In this document: positions 30,790 through 37,600 of the stretch, piece after piece
Numbering within the stretch: position 1 is the stretch's first letter
Layout of the letters: the number at the start of each line of letters is the position of its first letter
DNA from: an uncultured Pseudomonadota bacterium
GTDB lineage: Bacteria > Pseudomonadota > Gammaproteobacteria > Burkholderiales > Burkholderiaceae_C
Length of the DNA stretch: 41,123 nt
Direction of reading: 5' to 3'
NCBI GenBank assembly: GCA_945952465.1
Contig: CAMFIB010000012.1
Coordinates: 1-41,123 of the forward strand
The notes under the pieces: generated by a model
The model's database searches: none
The model's input: only the letters and a program-made list of their open reading frames with translations
What the model was told of the DNA's origin: nothing
Made by a program: the position numbers and the translations under genes

Positions 30790-31265
30790 ACCGCCGCCAG
30801 TTCCTGGCCGCGCTGGCCTGCGCCTGCACGCTCGGCTTCGCCTCGGCCGCGCGGGCCGACTTCGCCGGCCCGGTGATCGCCATCCTTGACGGCGACACCA
30901 TCGACGTGCTGATCGACCGCCAGCCCGTGCGCGTGCGCCTCGCGCAGATCGACGCGCCCGAGAAGCGGCAAGCCTTCGGCACCCGCTCCCGTCAGGCGCT
31001 TTCCTCGCTGGTCTTCCGCCAGTCCGTCACCGTCGCCGATGCCGGCCGCGACCGCTACGGCCGCGTGCTCGGCACCGTCTATGTCTCCGGCGTCAACGTC
31101 AACGCCGAAATGGTTCGCCAGGGCATGGCCTGGGTGTATCGCCAATACGCGACCGACCGAAGGCTGTTCGCGCTGGAGGACGAAGCACGCGCCGGCCGGC
31201 GCGGCTTGTGGGCCGACCCGTCGCCGGTTCCGCCGTGGCAGTTTCGGCATCGTCAACACGAATAA
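30786..31265 (+). CDS. nuc: secreted thermonuclease-like (SNase) nuclease
   Basis: This 159-residue protein has a twin-arginine-like signal (NRRQFLAALACACTLGFASA) cut after ARA. The staphylococcal-nuclease fold follows: AILDGDTIDVLIDRQPVRVR, LAQIDAPEKRQAFGTRSRQA, DRYGRVLGTVYV and GMAWVYRQYA. The catalytic Arg/Asp/Glu set of SNases is present. It should act in the periplasm on DNA or RNA. Homologous nucs occur on IncP-like plasmids and may limit foreign DNA. It overlaps repA by 4 bases. Confidence 0.85.
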   Translation: MNRRQFLAALACACTLGFASAARADFAGPVIAILDGDTIDVLIDRQPVRVRLAQIDAPEKRQAFGTRSRQALSSLVFRQSVTVADAGRDRYGRVLGTVYVSGVNVNAEMVRQGMAWVYRQYATDRRLFALEDEARAGRRGLWADPSPVPPWQFRHRQHE

Positions 31266-31274
31266 GGTATCGGT

Positions 31275-31490
31275 ATGTCAGAGCGCATCAATCCAGATTT
31301 TTACACCGTCGAACATGCTCCGCTCGATGAGCTTATGAGCATGGAAAAGACGGACATCGTTCAGATGGAGCTAAAGCGCCGAGCGGCCGAGGCGCTGCAA
31401 CAGGCTTACGCGCTTTATCTGAATGCCTTCGGCGATGCTGCGGCCGGGCAGTTTTCCGACGATGCCGGGCGGCTGGTTCGTCACGAATAG
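31275..31490 (+). CDS. hypothetical 71-residue protein
   Basis: Helical and soluble: MSERINPDFYTVEHAPLDEL, MELKRRAAEALQQAYALYLN. No family recognised. It begins 9 bases after nuc, so it is likely the operon end. Confidence 0.55.
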   Translation: MSERINPDFYTVEHAPLDELMSMEKTDIVQMELKRRAAEALQQAYALYLNAFGDAAAGQFSDDAGRLVRHE

Positions 31491-31784
31491 AACCAGGACA
31501 TTACTCACCCCGGCATAGCCGGGGCCGGGCTTTCGTGCTTCGCATCGAGCCTGCGCACTTCGCGCTTGTCTCGCCCCATTCGGGCGTCAATCCCTTTCGG
31601 ACGCGCTTTGCGGTTCGGGTTTGGATTGCTTGCTCTCTTTCAGGTTATCACGCCGTTCTCGGCGTCAAGGGCTGCGCGTTCCGCTTGCGGCCTGCCGGCC
31701 GTTCCACCCCTGACGCCTGCGCTGCGGCGTGCTGCCTTCGGTCGCAAAGGGCAATCCCGCCCTACGTTCAACCGGAGGTTTCAC
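31491..31784. other. multi-hairpin leader of radC
   Basis: The stretch carries the second leader module (31509-31600), then GC-rich short hairpins such as CACGCCGTTCTCGGCGTC and TGACGCCTGCGCTGCGGCGT, and ends with GGAGG before radC. It has no convincing gene. In style it matches the 612-bp repeat. Confidence 0.5.
31509..31600 (+). repeat. 90-bp leader module, copy 2 of 2
   Basis: Imperfect copy of 24691-24780. The hairpin stems are kept while the bases between CCTGCG and CTTGTC vary. Confidence 0.7.
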
Positions 31785-32306
31785 ATGGTTCAAATGAAGC
31801 TGTCTTTCGACAACATCAACAGCGACGAGTCGCTGTATGTCCGAGACGCTGACGGCGTATATCAGGTTGCCACCGCCGCCCAGGTTCTGGCCGGCGCTCG
31901 CAAGGCCGCCGACTCGCTGGCCCTTCCGGGCCAACAATTCAGCAGCCCGCAGGCAGTCAAGGACTTCCTGGTCGCCAAGCTGGCGGGCATCGAACACGAA
32001 GTGTTCGGCGTCATTTTCACCGACAGCCAACATCGGCTGATCGCCTACAAAGAGATGTTCAGCGGCACCATTGATGCCGCGTCCGTGTATCCACGGGAAA
32101 TCGTGAAAACCGCCTTGCGGCTGAACGCTTCCGCGCTCATTTTCACTCACAACCACCCGAGTGGCATCGCTTCACCTAGCGAAGCTGATAAGCGCCTAAC
32201 GGCCCGGCTCAAAGAGGCGTTGAGCCTTATAGACACGCGCGTGCTCGACCACATCATTGTGGCCGGCTCCAGCACGCTATCGTTCGCCGAACACGGCCTT
32301 CTATGA
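31785..32306 (+). CDS. radC: RadC-type JAB/MPN-domain protein
   Basis: This 173-residue protein has the MPN+ motif: Glu72 ([11 protein letters not shown]), then [14 protein letters not shown] with His122, His124 and Asp135 as metal ligands. It lacks the N-terminal helix-hairpin-helix of chromosomal RadC, and its first 45 residues are unique. RadC-like proteins are frequent on mobile elements and in leading regions; their activity is not settled. GGAGG precedes ATG 31785. It is followed by a hairpin terminator. Confidence 0.85.
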   Translation: MVQMKLSFDNINSDESLYVRDADGVYQVATAAQVLAGARKAADSLALPGQQFSSPQAVKDFLVAKLAGIEHEVFGVIFTDSQHRLIAYKEMFSGTIDAASVYPREIVKTALRLNASALIFTHNHPSGIASPSEADKRLTARLKEALSLIDTRVLDHIIVAGSSTLSFAEHGLL

Positions 32307-32307
32307 A

Positions 32308-32331
32308 GAATGGGGCTTTGCCCCATTCCTT
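32308..32331 (+). terminator. hairpin terminator after radC
   Basis: GAATGGGGC-TTT-GCCCCATTC starts one base beyond the radC stop. The T tail is short, so termination may be partial. Confidence 0.55.
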
Positions 32332-32352
32332 CAACGTGCGGTAATGCCCAAT

Positions 32353-32392
32353 GGCGACAGGCCCGCGCGATCGAGGCGCTGCGGCTGTCACC
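32353..32392. repeat. 40-bp inverted-repeat element, copy 17 of 23 (GGCGAC...GTCACC)
   Basis: Class D core CGCGCGATCGAGGCG. It is close to the reverse complement of copy 9 (11265). Confidence 0.85.
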
Positions 32393-32543
32393 AAACCCGT
32401 GCAATTTCGCCGCCAGTGACCTACATCGGCCAATCGGCCGACCCTGGCGGGTTCCTGCCCACATACCCACCGCCCTGCTGCGGGAGTAGTAGGCACCCTT
32501 CGCGGGCCGTGGGTATGTGGACAGCACGCAAAAGCCGGCCACT

Positions 32544-32583
32544 GGCGACACAGCGGCCGACCAGGCACGCGGCCGATGTCACC
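32544..32583. repeat. 40-bp inverted-repeat element, copy 18 of 23 (GGCGAC...GTCACC)
   Basis: Core GCGGCCGACCAGG with CGCGGCCG on the right arm. Confidence 0.8.
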
Positions 32584-32595
32584 ATCGGCCAGTCT

Positions 32596-32635
32596 GGTGA
32601 CGAGCAGATCCATCGAGCTGGATTCGCCCGTCACC
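32596..32635. repeat. 40-bp inverted-repeat element, copy 19 of 23
   Basis: Class A core in variant form: AGATCCATCGAGCTGGAT. The middle looks like class D/B sequence within a class A frame. Confidence 0.85.
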
Positions 32636-32663
32636 ATTCCCAAAATGGCGACACGCCTCAGGT

Positions 32664-32703
32664 GGTGACAGATCCCGCCGGCGCCGGCGGGATGTTCGTC
32701 ACC
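32664..32703. repeat. 40-bp inverted-repeat element, copy 20 of 23
   Basis: Class C core GATCCCGCCGGCGCCGGCG, a near-perfect palindrome. Confidence 0.85.
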
Positions 32704-32721
32704 AACAGCCGCTACCGCTTC

Positions 32722-33333
32722 GGCGTCGAAGACGCCCTTTCCCCCACCCTGCCCAGGGCAGGAAGGGGGCGGTGTGTAGGCCCGCGCAGCGGGCAACCAG
32801 TCCATGCACACCGCGACACGTCGCCGTGCTGCACACAAGCCCGCAGACTGCCGCCACGTCGGCAGACTGCGCACAGCCGGGCCGGCTGGTTCATGCACGC
32901 TGCCCCCGCCGTTGGCGGTGGAGAAAGGCGGCTTTGCCGCTACGCAGCCGGCGCGGCCGTCTGGTTGTGCCGCCTGCGGCGGCCGTAGGGCGCTCGCGTT
33001 CCGCGCCCGCCCTTGGTGGCATGTCGTCATCGTTCGGTGGCGTTGCTCCACTGCGCACCTTTCGCCTGCCCTAGACGGTAGTCCAGCCATGCCGTCGCTC
33101 CAAGGGCCGGGCAAGCCCTGAAATCCTCACCCGTTCGCACTCGCTGCGCTCGCTTGCGCTGCGGCTTCCGGTTTCTCCCTTTCCGCGCCGTCCTGTCCGG
33201 CCCACCTACGGGCAATCACGGCGAAAGGCACTCAGCGGAGCAAGGTTCAACACCACAGGAGAAATGCGACATGACTCACCAACAAGTTCAGTTTGAAAAG
33301 CCGGCTCAAGCATCTAGCAGAGCAGAGGTTGAA
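32722..33333 (+). repeat. 612-bp perfect direct repeat, copy 2
   Basis: Identical to 24973-25584, 7,749 bp apart. It ends 63 bases into the gene at 33271, after which the two copies differ completely. Confidence 0.92.
32733..32776. repeat. CCTTTCCCCCACC...GGGGGCGGTGTG hairpin module, copy 4 of 4
   Basis: Identical to the copy at 24984 because it lies in the 612-bp repeat. Confidence 0.55.
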
Positions 33334-33504
33334 GACCAAGACCAATTCACCACGGATGAACTGCACGAGCTGGATTACGCGCTGGCGAACCTGATCCAAG
33401 ACAAGGCCGACTACTGCGCGAACGAAGACGGCACCGCCGCGCACATCGAACGACTGGAGGCGCTGCGCGCGAAGGTCGCTTCCCTGATTTCCCTTTCCCT
33501 TTAA
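33271..33504 (+). CDS. hypothetical protein sharing its first 21 residues with the gene at 25522
   Basis: This 77-residue protein begins MTHQQVQFEKPAQASSRAEV, identical to its twin, then continues with an unrelated acidic helical body (FTTDELHELDYALANLIQDK, HIERLEALRAKVASLISLSL). The shared start means the 612-bp duplication fused one expression signal and N-terminus to two different genes. AGGAG precedes the ATG. Function unknown. Confidence 0.68.
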   Translation: MTHQQVQFEKPAQASSRAEVEDQDQFTTDELHELDYALANLIQDKADYCANEDGTAAHIERLEALRAKVASLISLSL

Positions 33505-33518
33505 TTGGAGAACACACC

Positions 33519-34325
33519 ATGAATAGCTACGAAGCCAAGCAAGCCGCCCGCAAGGCCCGTTTCGAGGAACGCGCCGAGCAGGCCAGCGCCGAGAGCGCGA
33601 GCACCTACAACCGCGCCCGAGACATGGCCCAGGCGATCCCCTTCGGCCAGCCGATCCTTGTCGGCCATCACAGCGAGACGCGCGACCGCAACTATCGTGA
33701 CCGCATCCATACCACCTATGGCAAAGCCTTCGCCCTGCAAGACAAGGCCAAGCACTACGAGCAGAAAGCGGCGAGCGTGGGCACTGGCGGCATTTCGAGT
33801 GACGACCCGGACGCCATCGAGAAGCTGCGCGCCGAGCTGGCGAACGTCGAGCAGGCCCAGGAGCGCATGAAGGCCGCGAACAAGGCCATTCGCACCCACA
33901 AGACCGAGGAAACACGCATTGCCGCACTGGTGGCCCAGGGCTTGACCGAGGCCCAGGCGGCCGAGCTGCTGAAACCGGACTTCGCGGGCCGCGTCGGCTT
34001 CCCGTCCTACGCCTTGAGCAACAACAACGCGAACGCCCGCCGCATCGCTGGCCGCATCGCCGAGCTGGAGAAGCGCCGCCAGCGTGTCGATGTAGAGCAG
34101 GAGGCCGAGGGCTACACCTACCGCGAGGACACCGAGGAAAACCGCGTCATGTTCGTGTTCCCCGGTAAGCCCGACGAGGCCACGCGCGCCCTGTTGAAGC
34201 GACACGCCTTCAAGTGGTCGCCGTCCCGTGGTGCCTGGGTTCGCCAACTGAACAACGCCGGCATTTGGGCCGGCCAGGAAGTGAAAAAAGCCCTGAATGC
34301 GCTTACCAAAGTTGGTGACGTGTAA
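33519..34325 (+). CDS. DUF3560-domain protein
   Basis: This 268-residue protein has an N-terminal helix (SYEAKQAARKARFEERAEQA). The DUF3560 pattern follows: ARDMAQAIPFGQPILVGHHS, ETRDRNYRDRIHTTYGKAF. Next come a coiled-coil and a C-terminal strand-rich segment (RVMFVFPGKPDEATRALLKR, FKWSPSRGAWVRQLNN). DUF3560 proteins are common on conjugative plasmids and of unknown function. It is the second gene behind the second 612-bp leader, and GGAG precedes the ATG. Confidence 0.8.
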   Translation: MNSYEAKQAARKARFEERAEQASAESASTYNRARDMAQAIPFGQPILVGHHSETRDRNYRDRIHTTYGKAFALQDKAKHYEQKAASVGTGGISSDDPDAIEKLRAELANVEQAQERMKAANKAIRTHKTEETRIAALVAQGLTEAQAAELLKPDFAGRVGFPSYALSNNNANARRIAGRIAELEKRRQRVDVEQEAEGYTYREDTEENRVMFVFPGKPDEATRALLKRHAFKWSPSRGAWVRQLNNAGIWAGQEVKKALNALTKVGDV

Positions 34326-34327
34326 TA

Positions 34328-34348
34328 GCCAATATGGTATATTTTGGA
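34328..34348 (+). promoter_or_regulatory. ACCAAAAT-type operator and promoter of the 34412 operon
   Basis: GCCAATATG-N3-TATTTTGGA, with an embedded plus-strand -10 TATATT (34338-34343). It differs from the 27302 site at only one position over 21 bases. Confidence 0.75.
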
Positions 34349-34367
34349 CTAGGCGCAGTGTCCAATA

Positions 34368-34391
34368 GGAAGGCCGGAAGCCCGGCCTTCC
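34368..34391 (+). promoter_or_regulatory. 10-bp hairpin in the leader of the 34412 operon
   Basis: GGAAGGCCGG-AAGC-CCGGCCTTCC is a perfect stem about 20 bases after the -10 and 20 bases before the gene. No T tail follows, so it is more likely a stabilising or regulatory RNA stem than a terminator. Confidence 0.5.
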
Positions 34392-34411
34392 CATCCTGAA
34401 AGGAGGATGAC

Positions 34412-34594
34412 ATGCGAATCATCGACGACCTGATCGTGAAGACTGCAACCGCAATCCTGCGCGGCGTCATGGCGGTTGGAGCTGGCCTTGTCTATGTCCA
34501 GTTTTTCGCCCTGACCGTCGCCGTTTCGATGGTCGGCACCACCGCCCTGGCGGTGATTCTCGCCGCTGCCAAGGCGGCCATTTTCGGAGGTTGA
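34412..34594 (+). CDS. small membrane protein (60 aa)
   Basis: MRIIDDLIVKTATAILRGVM is followed by two hydrophobic segments (VMAVGAGLVYVQFFALTVAV and TTALAVILAAAKAAIF). AAAGGAGGATGAC before the ATG is a strong start signal. Family unknown. Confidence 0.65.
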   Translation: MRIIDDLIVKTATAILRGVMAVGAGLVYVQFFALTVAVSMVGTTALAVILAAAKAAIFGG

Positions 34595-34597
34595 ACA

Positions 34598-34993
34598 ATG
34601 GCAACGAAGAAGGCGCACACCGCCGAGCTGATGAAGCTGGCCGGAGAGCTGCCCGCGCTTATCGAGGGATTGGAAGCGGACATTGCCGCCGTGTCCGCTC
34701 GCATGGCCGAGCTGAAAAAAGCCGGCCTTGTGTACGCAAGCGAGCACTGGCGCAAGGACGCGAACGACGAGCCGAAATACTTCTATCTGCTGTATCCGCA
34801 GAAGCACGGAGAGCCGCGCCGCCGCGACTACATCGGATGCGATACGGCCAAGATTGCCGAGGCCCGCGCCGGCATCGCTCGGGCCAAGGAATACGACGAG
34901 CTGGCCGCCCGCCTGTCCAGCCTGTCGGGCCGCGTCCATCACGTCGCCGGCACGCTGCAAGACGCCCGCCGCTACCTCACCAGCAAACGCTAA
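34598..34993 (+). CDS. hypothetical coiled-coil protein (131 aa)
   Basis: Two helical coiled-coil parts (LMKLAGELPALIEGLEADIA, AAVSARMAELKKAG and DELAARLSSLSGRVHHVAGT) flank a short strand segment (YFYLLYPQKHGEPRRRDYIG). I recognise no family. It follows the membrane gene by 3 bases. Confidence 0.62.
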   Translation: MATKKAHTAELMKLAGELPALIEGLEADIAAVSARMAELKKAGLVYASEHWRKDANDEPKYFYLLYPQKHGEPRRRDYIGCDTAKIAEARAGIARAKEYDELAARLSSLSGRVHHVAGTLQDARRYLTSKR

Positions 34994-35017
34994 CCCCTGC
35001 CACGGAGGCAACGACCC

Positions 35018-35311
35018 ATGACCACCACCCTGACCCTGCCCGATGGATTCGCCGCCAAGGCGCTGGACGCCGCCGCGTCCGCGCTCGATGCCGTCGCGGC
35101 CGGCCTGCCCTTCCAGGTCGATGACCTGATCGCCGGAGCAATGGCGCTCGAATGGATGACGACCAACACCACGCAGCCGGCACAGACCTATGACCTGCTG
35201 CACCGTGTCCGCGTCCTCGTGAACGGCCGAGGCTTCGCCCGGACGACCGAGGGACGCGCAGAAGCTGGCCGGCTGGTGCCGATGGTGCGCGCCCTGCGGG
35301 CCGAGCACTGA
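35018..35311 (+). CDS. hypothetical 97-residue protein
   Basis: MTTTLTLPDGFAAKALDAAA, then a helical body with LPFQVDDLIAGAMALEWMTT and HRVRVLVNGRGFARTTEGRA. Family unknown. It ends the operon, followed by a good terminator. Confidence 0.62.
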   Translation: MTTTLTLPDGFAAKALDAAASALDAVAAGLPFQVDDLIAGAMALEWMTTNTTQPAQTYDLLHRVRVLVNGRGFARTTEGRAEAGRLVPMVRALRAEH

Positions 35312-35320
35312 CCCGCCACC

Positions 35321-35345
35321 GGCCGGGCAACCCCCGGCCATTTTT
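35321..35345 (+). terminator. rho-independent terminator before kfrA
   Basis: GGCCGGG-N5-CCCGGCC followed by ATTTTT. Confidence 0.85.
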
Positions 35346-35356
35346 ACCCCTTGCGC

Positions 35357-35383
35357 CGTAATAATAGTAATAGTATTATTACG
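35357..35383. promoter_or_regulatory. kfrA operator palindrome
   Basis: CGTAATAATA-N7-TATTATTACG, perfect 10-base arms, AT-rich in a GC-rich plasmid, 29 bases before kfrA. KfrA proteins are known to bind a palindrome at their own promoter, so autoregulation is expected. Confidence 0.7.
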
Positions 35384-35411
35384 ACTACAACGACGAAAGG
35401 AGCGCCGAGAC

Positions 35412-36383
35412 ATGGCACTGAACCAGGAAATCAAAGAACGCATCTTTGCCGCCGCCGATGAACTGCACGCGGCCAGCCCGAACGGCGAGTTCCCGAACGT
35501 CGAAGCCGTTCGCCAACTCAGCCGCGCCGGCATGAACAACGTGGTCGAGGCCATGAAGGAATGGCGGGCCAAGCAGCGCAAGCAGGTGCAGGCCGTCCGC
35601 GAGCCGCTGCCGGCAGAGCTGCACGGCGTCTTGCAGACAGCCGGGCAAAGCCTATGGGAGACGGCGCAGCAACTGGCGAACGAGTCGCTAGAGGCCGCGC
35701 GGGCCGCCTTCGAGGCCGAGAAAACCGACCTCACCGAGCTATCGGCGCAGCAGTCGGCCGCCTTTGAGGCGCAGACGGGCGAGCTGGAAGCCGCCCAGGC
35801 CCGCATTGTCGAGCTGGAAGCCCAGGCCGCCGCCGCCATCGAGCAGCAGCAGAAGCAAGCCGACGAGCTGGCCGAGCTGCGCACGCAGCACGAAGACAGC
35901 CAGCGCCGCGCCACCCTGGCCGAGCAGAAGGCCCAGGAGACGGAGCACCGGGCGGCCGAGCTACGCGCCGAGCTGGATCGAGCGCACCAGGACGCCGACC
36001 GCTTGCGCCAGGAACGCGACGAGGCCAAGGCCCGCCGCGATCAAGCCGACGTGCGCGCCGAGGAAGCCGAAGGCGAGCGCGACGACGCCCTGCGCCAACT
36101 GGCGGCCGGCAATGCCGAGCTTGCCGGCCTGCGCGCGAAGATGGCCGCCGAGGCCGAGCAGCACGCCGAGCAACGCAAGCGCGCGGCCGAAGAAGTTCAC
36201 CGCAGCGTCGAACGCATGACCAAGGCCGAGAGCGAGCGCGACAAGGCCCGCGATGCCGCCGCCACGGCCCGCGAGGACGCGGCGAAGCTGCGCGGCGAGC
36301 TGGAGGCCGTCAAGACGCAGAACGCCGCCCTGCTGGCCGCCTTGAAGCCCGCAGCGCAGTCGAAGCGCCCGCCGAAGGCTTGA
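35412..36383 (+). CDS. kfrA: KfrA-type DNA-binding coiled-coil protein
   Basis: This 323-residue protein has an N-terminal helix-turn-helix domain (about 1-65; IKERIFAAADELHAASPNGE, VEAVRQLSRAGMNNVVEAMK) as in KfrA. It is followed by some 240 residues of nearly unbroken Ala/Glu/Arg-rich coiled coil. KfrA of IncP plasmids represses its own gene and helps stable inheritance by forming filaments around partition complexes. The gene stands alone between a terminator and three 40-bp elements. AAAGGAG precedes the ATG. Confidence 0.85.
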   Translation: MALNQEIKERIFAAADELHAASPNGEFPNVEAVRQLSRAGMNNVVEAMKEWRAKQRKQVQAVREPLPAELHGVLQTAGQSLWETAQQLANESLEAARAAFEAEKTDLTELSAQQSAAFEAQTGELEAAQARIVELEAQAAAAIEQQQKQADELAELRTQHEDSQRRATLAEQKAQETEHRAAELRAELDRAHQDADRLRQERDEAKARRDQADVRAEEAEGERDDALRQLAAGNAELAGLRAKMAAEAEQHAEQRKRAAEEVHRSVERMTKAESERDKARDAAATAREDAAKLRGELEAVKTQNAALLAALKPAAQSKRPPKA

Positions 36384-36394
36384 CCTTCGCCATT

Positions 36395-36434
36395 GGTGAC
36401 GCGATCGCAGCCAGGCCCGGGCGGCCGCGTCACC
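36395..36434. repeat. 40-bp inverted-repeat element, copy 21 of 23
   Basis: TTGGTGAC...GTCACCAA ends, with core GCAGCCAGGCCCGGGCGG. It lies 11 bases after the kfrA stop. Confidence 0.82.
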
Positions 36435-36452
36435 AATCGAACCCGGCCGCGT

Positions 36453-36492
36453 GGTGACAGGAAGATCCACCAGGTTGGCCAACTTTGTCACC
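36453..36492. repeat. 40-bp inverted-repeat element, copy 22 of 23
   Basis: Class A. The left half equals that of copy 1 for 24 bases, while the right half differs (GCCAACTTT). Confidence 0.85.
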
Positions 36493-36509
36493 AATGGCCG
36501 CCCCGTAGT

Positions 36510-36549
36510 GGTGACAGCGCATCGAGCTGGCCAGCTCGCCGGCGTCACC
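36510..36549. repeat. 40-bp inverted-repeat element, copy 23 of 23
   Basis: Class B. The right half CTGGCCAGCTCGCCGGC equals that of copy 7, while the left half differs. It lies just before the primase ribosome-binding site. Confidence 0.85.
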
Positions 36550-36565
36550 AACGAAGGAGAACAGC

Positions 36566-37552
36566 ATGCAGCACGACCGAACCCGCGCCGCCGTGTCCCG
36601 CCAGCTCAAGGGCATGGGCGCGAGCCTGTACGAAGTCGGCATTCGCCACGCAGAGCGCGGCATGCTCAATCGGGAGTGGAGCGAGGCCGACATCATGAAG
36701 TCGCTGGACTGGCTCAAGCGCGAGAACTTCAAGGGCTGCGACATCTACGTTCGCCCGGCGCGCTCCGCGCCGAGCCGGCTCATTCTGGTGGACGACTTGA
36801 GCATGGGCACGTTGGCCCGGCTCCAGGCCGGCCCCTACTCTGCCGCCGTCACCGTGCAGACCAGTCCGGGCAACTATCAGGCGTGGATCAAGCTGGACGA
36901 CGACATGCCGGCCGACGTGCGGCGCGAGGTGGCCCGCCATCTTGCGCGCGAGTACGGCGGCGACCCGAATAGCGCCGACTCGGCGCACTACGGCCGGCTG
37001 GCCGGCTTCACCAACCGCAAGCCCGAGCACATCGACGCGGCGGGCCGTTCGCCGTTCGTACTGCTGGACAGCTACAACGGCCGCCCGGCCAGTGGCGCGG
37101 CCGAGCTGGTGCAGATCGCGCGAGGCGTGATCGAGCGCGAGCGCGAGCAAGCCCGCAGCATGGCCGCGCACGTCCAGCGGGAGGCCCGCAACATGCCCCA
37201 GGCCGCGACCAGGACGCCGCAGACGGCCCAAGAGCTGGCCGAGTGGTATCGCAGCCTATGGCATAGCCTGAAAACGCAGTTCGGCGGCGACTTCGACGCC
37301 AGCCGGGCCGACTGGATGGCCGCCGTCGCCATGTTCCGCAAGGGCTACGCCTTCCAGGACGTGGCCGACGCCATCGCGCAGCACAGCCCAGGAATCGACG
37401 GCCGCAAGGGCGCGGCCGTGGCCGACTACGTGACCAGGACGGCCGGCAAGGCCGAAATCTGGCACGAGCTGAAAGCCCAGGGCGCAGACTATGCCGACGT
37501 GGCCGACGCGCTGCTGTCACTCGCCCAGGATCGCGCGCAGAACCGGCCCTAG
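36566..37552 (+). CDS. RepB-like DNA primase
   Basis: This 328-residue protein fits the RepB primase domain (IncQ RepB'-type). Evidence is the stretch IYVRPARSAPSRLILVDDLS, LARLQAGPYSAAVTVQTSPG, NYQAWIKLDDDMPADVRREV, then YGGDPNSADSAHYGRLAGFT and NRKP. The C-terminal 130 residues are helical. It presumably makes primers for oriV or for the incoming single strand. The gene lies directly beside oriV. GAAGGAG precedes the ATG. Confidence 0.82.
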   Translation: MQHDRTRAAVSRQLKGMGASLYEVGIRHAERGMLNREWSEADIMKSLDWLKRENFKGCDIYVRPARSAPSRLILVDDLSMGTLARLQAGPYSAAVTVQTSPGNYQAWIKLDDDMPADVRREVARHLAREYGGDPNSADSAHYGRLAGFTNRKPEHIDAAGRSPFVLLDSYNGRPASGAAELVQIARGVIEREREQARSMAAHVQREARNMPQAATRTPQTAQELAEWYRSLWHSLKTQFGGDFDASRADWMAAVAMFRKGYAFQDVADAIAQHSPGIDGRKGAAVADYVTRTAGKAEIWHELKAQGADYADVADALLSLAQDRAQNRP

Positions 37553-37564
37553 CCTCGGCTGGCT

Positions 37565-37573
37565 TGTGGATAA
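37565..37573 (-). promoter_or_regulatory. DnaA box 1
   Basis: TGTGGATAA is the perfect complement of the DnaA consensus TTATCCACA. Confidence 0.8.
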
Positions 37574-37591
37574 GCCTGTTGATGGCCGAAG

Positions 37592-37600
37592 TTATCCACG
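37592..37600 (+). promoter_or_regulatory. DnaA box 2
   Basis: TTATCCACG has one difference from the DnaA consensus. It overlaps the first iteron by two bases. Confidence 0.75.

Larger units (their letters stand above)
32332..32721. other. non-coding stretch with four 40-bp elements
   Basis: No gene is seen. It contains elements 17-20 and an unpaired GGCGAC at 32647-32652. Hairpin-forming GTAGGCACC-type sequences lie between them. It leads into the second 612-bp repeat. Confidence 0.6.

Noticed and set aside
24973-33333. The 612-bp direct repeats as ends of a composite transposon
   Set aside because: No transposase or insertion sequence lies in or beside them, they have no terminal inverted repeats and no target duplication; each continues into a gene.
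2427-36549. The dispersed 40-bp elements as a CRISPR array, integron attC sites or Xer pdif sites
   Set aside because: They are not regularly spaced with unique spacers, lack the attC GTTRRRY/RYYYAAC ends, and are not 28-bp 11-6-11 sites. No cas, integrase or xer gene is present.
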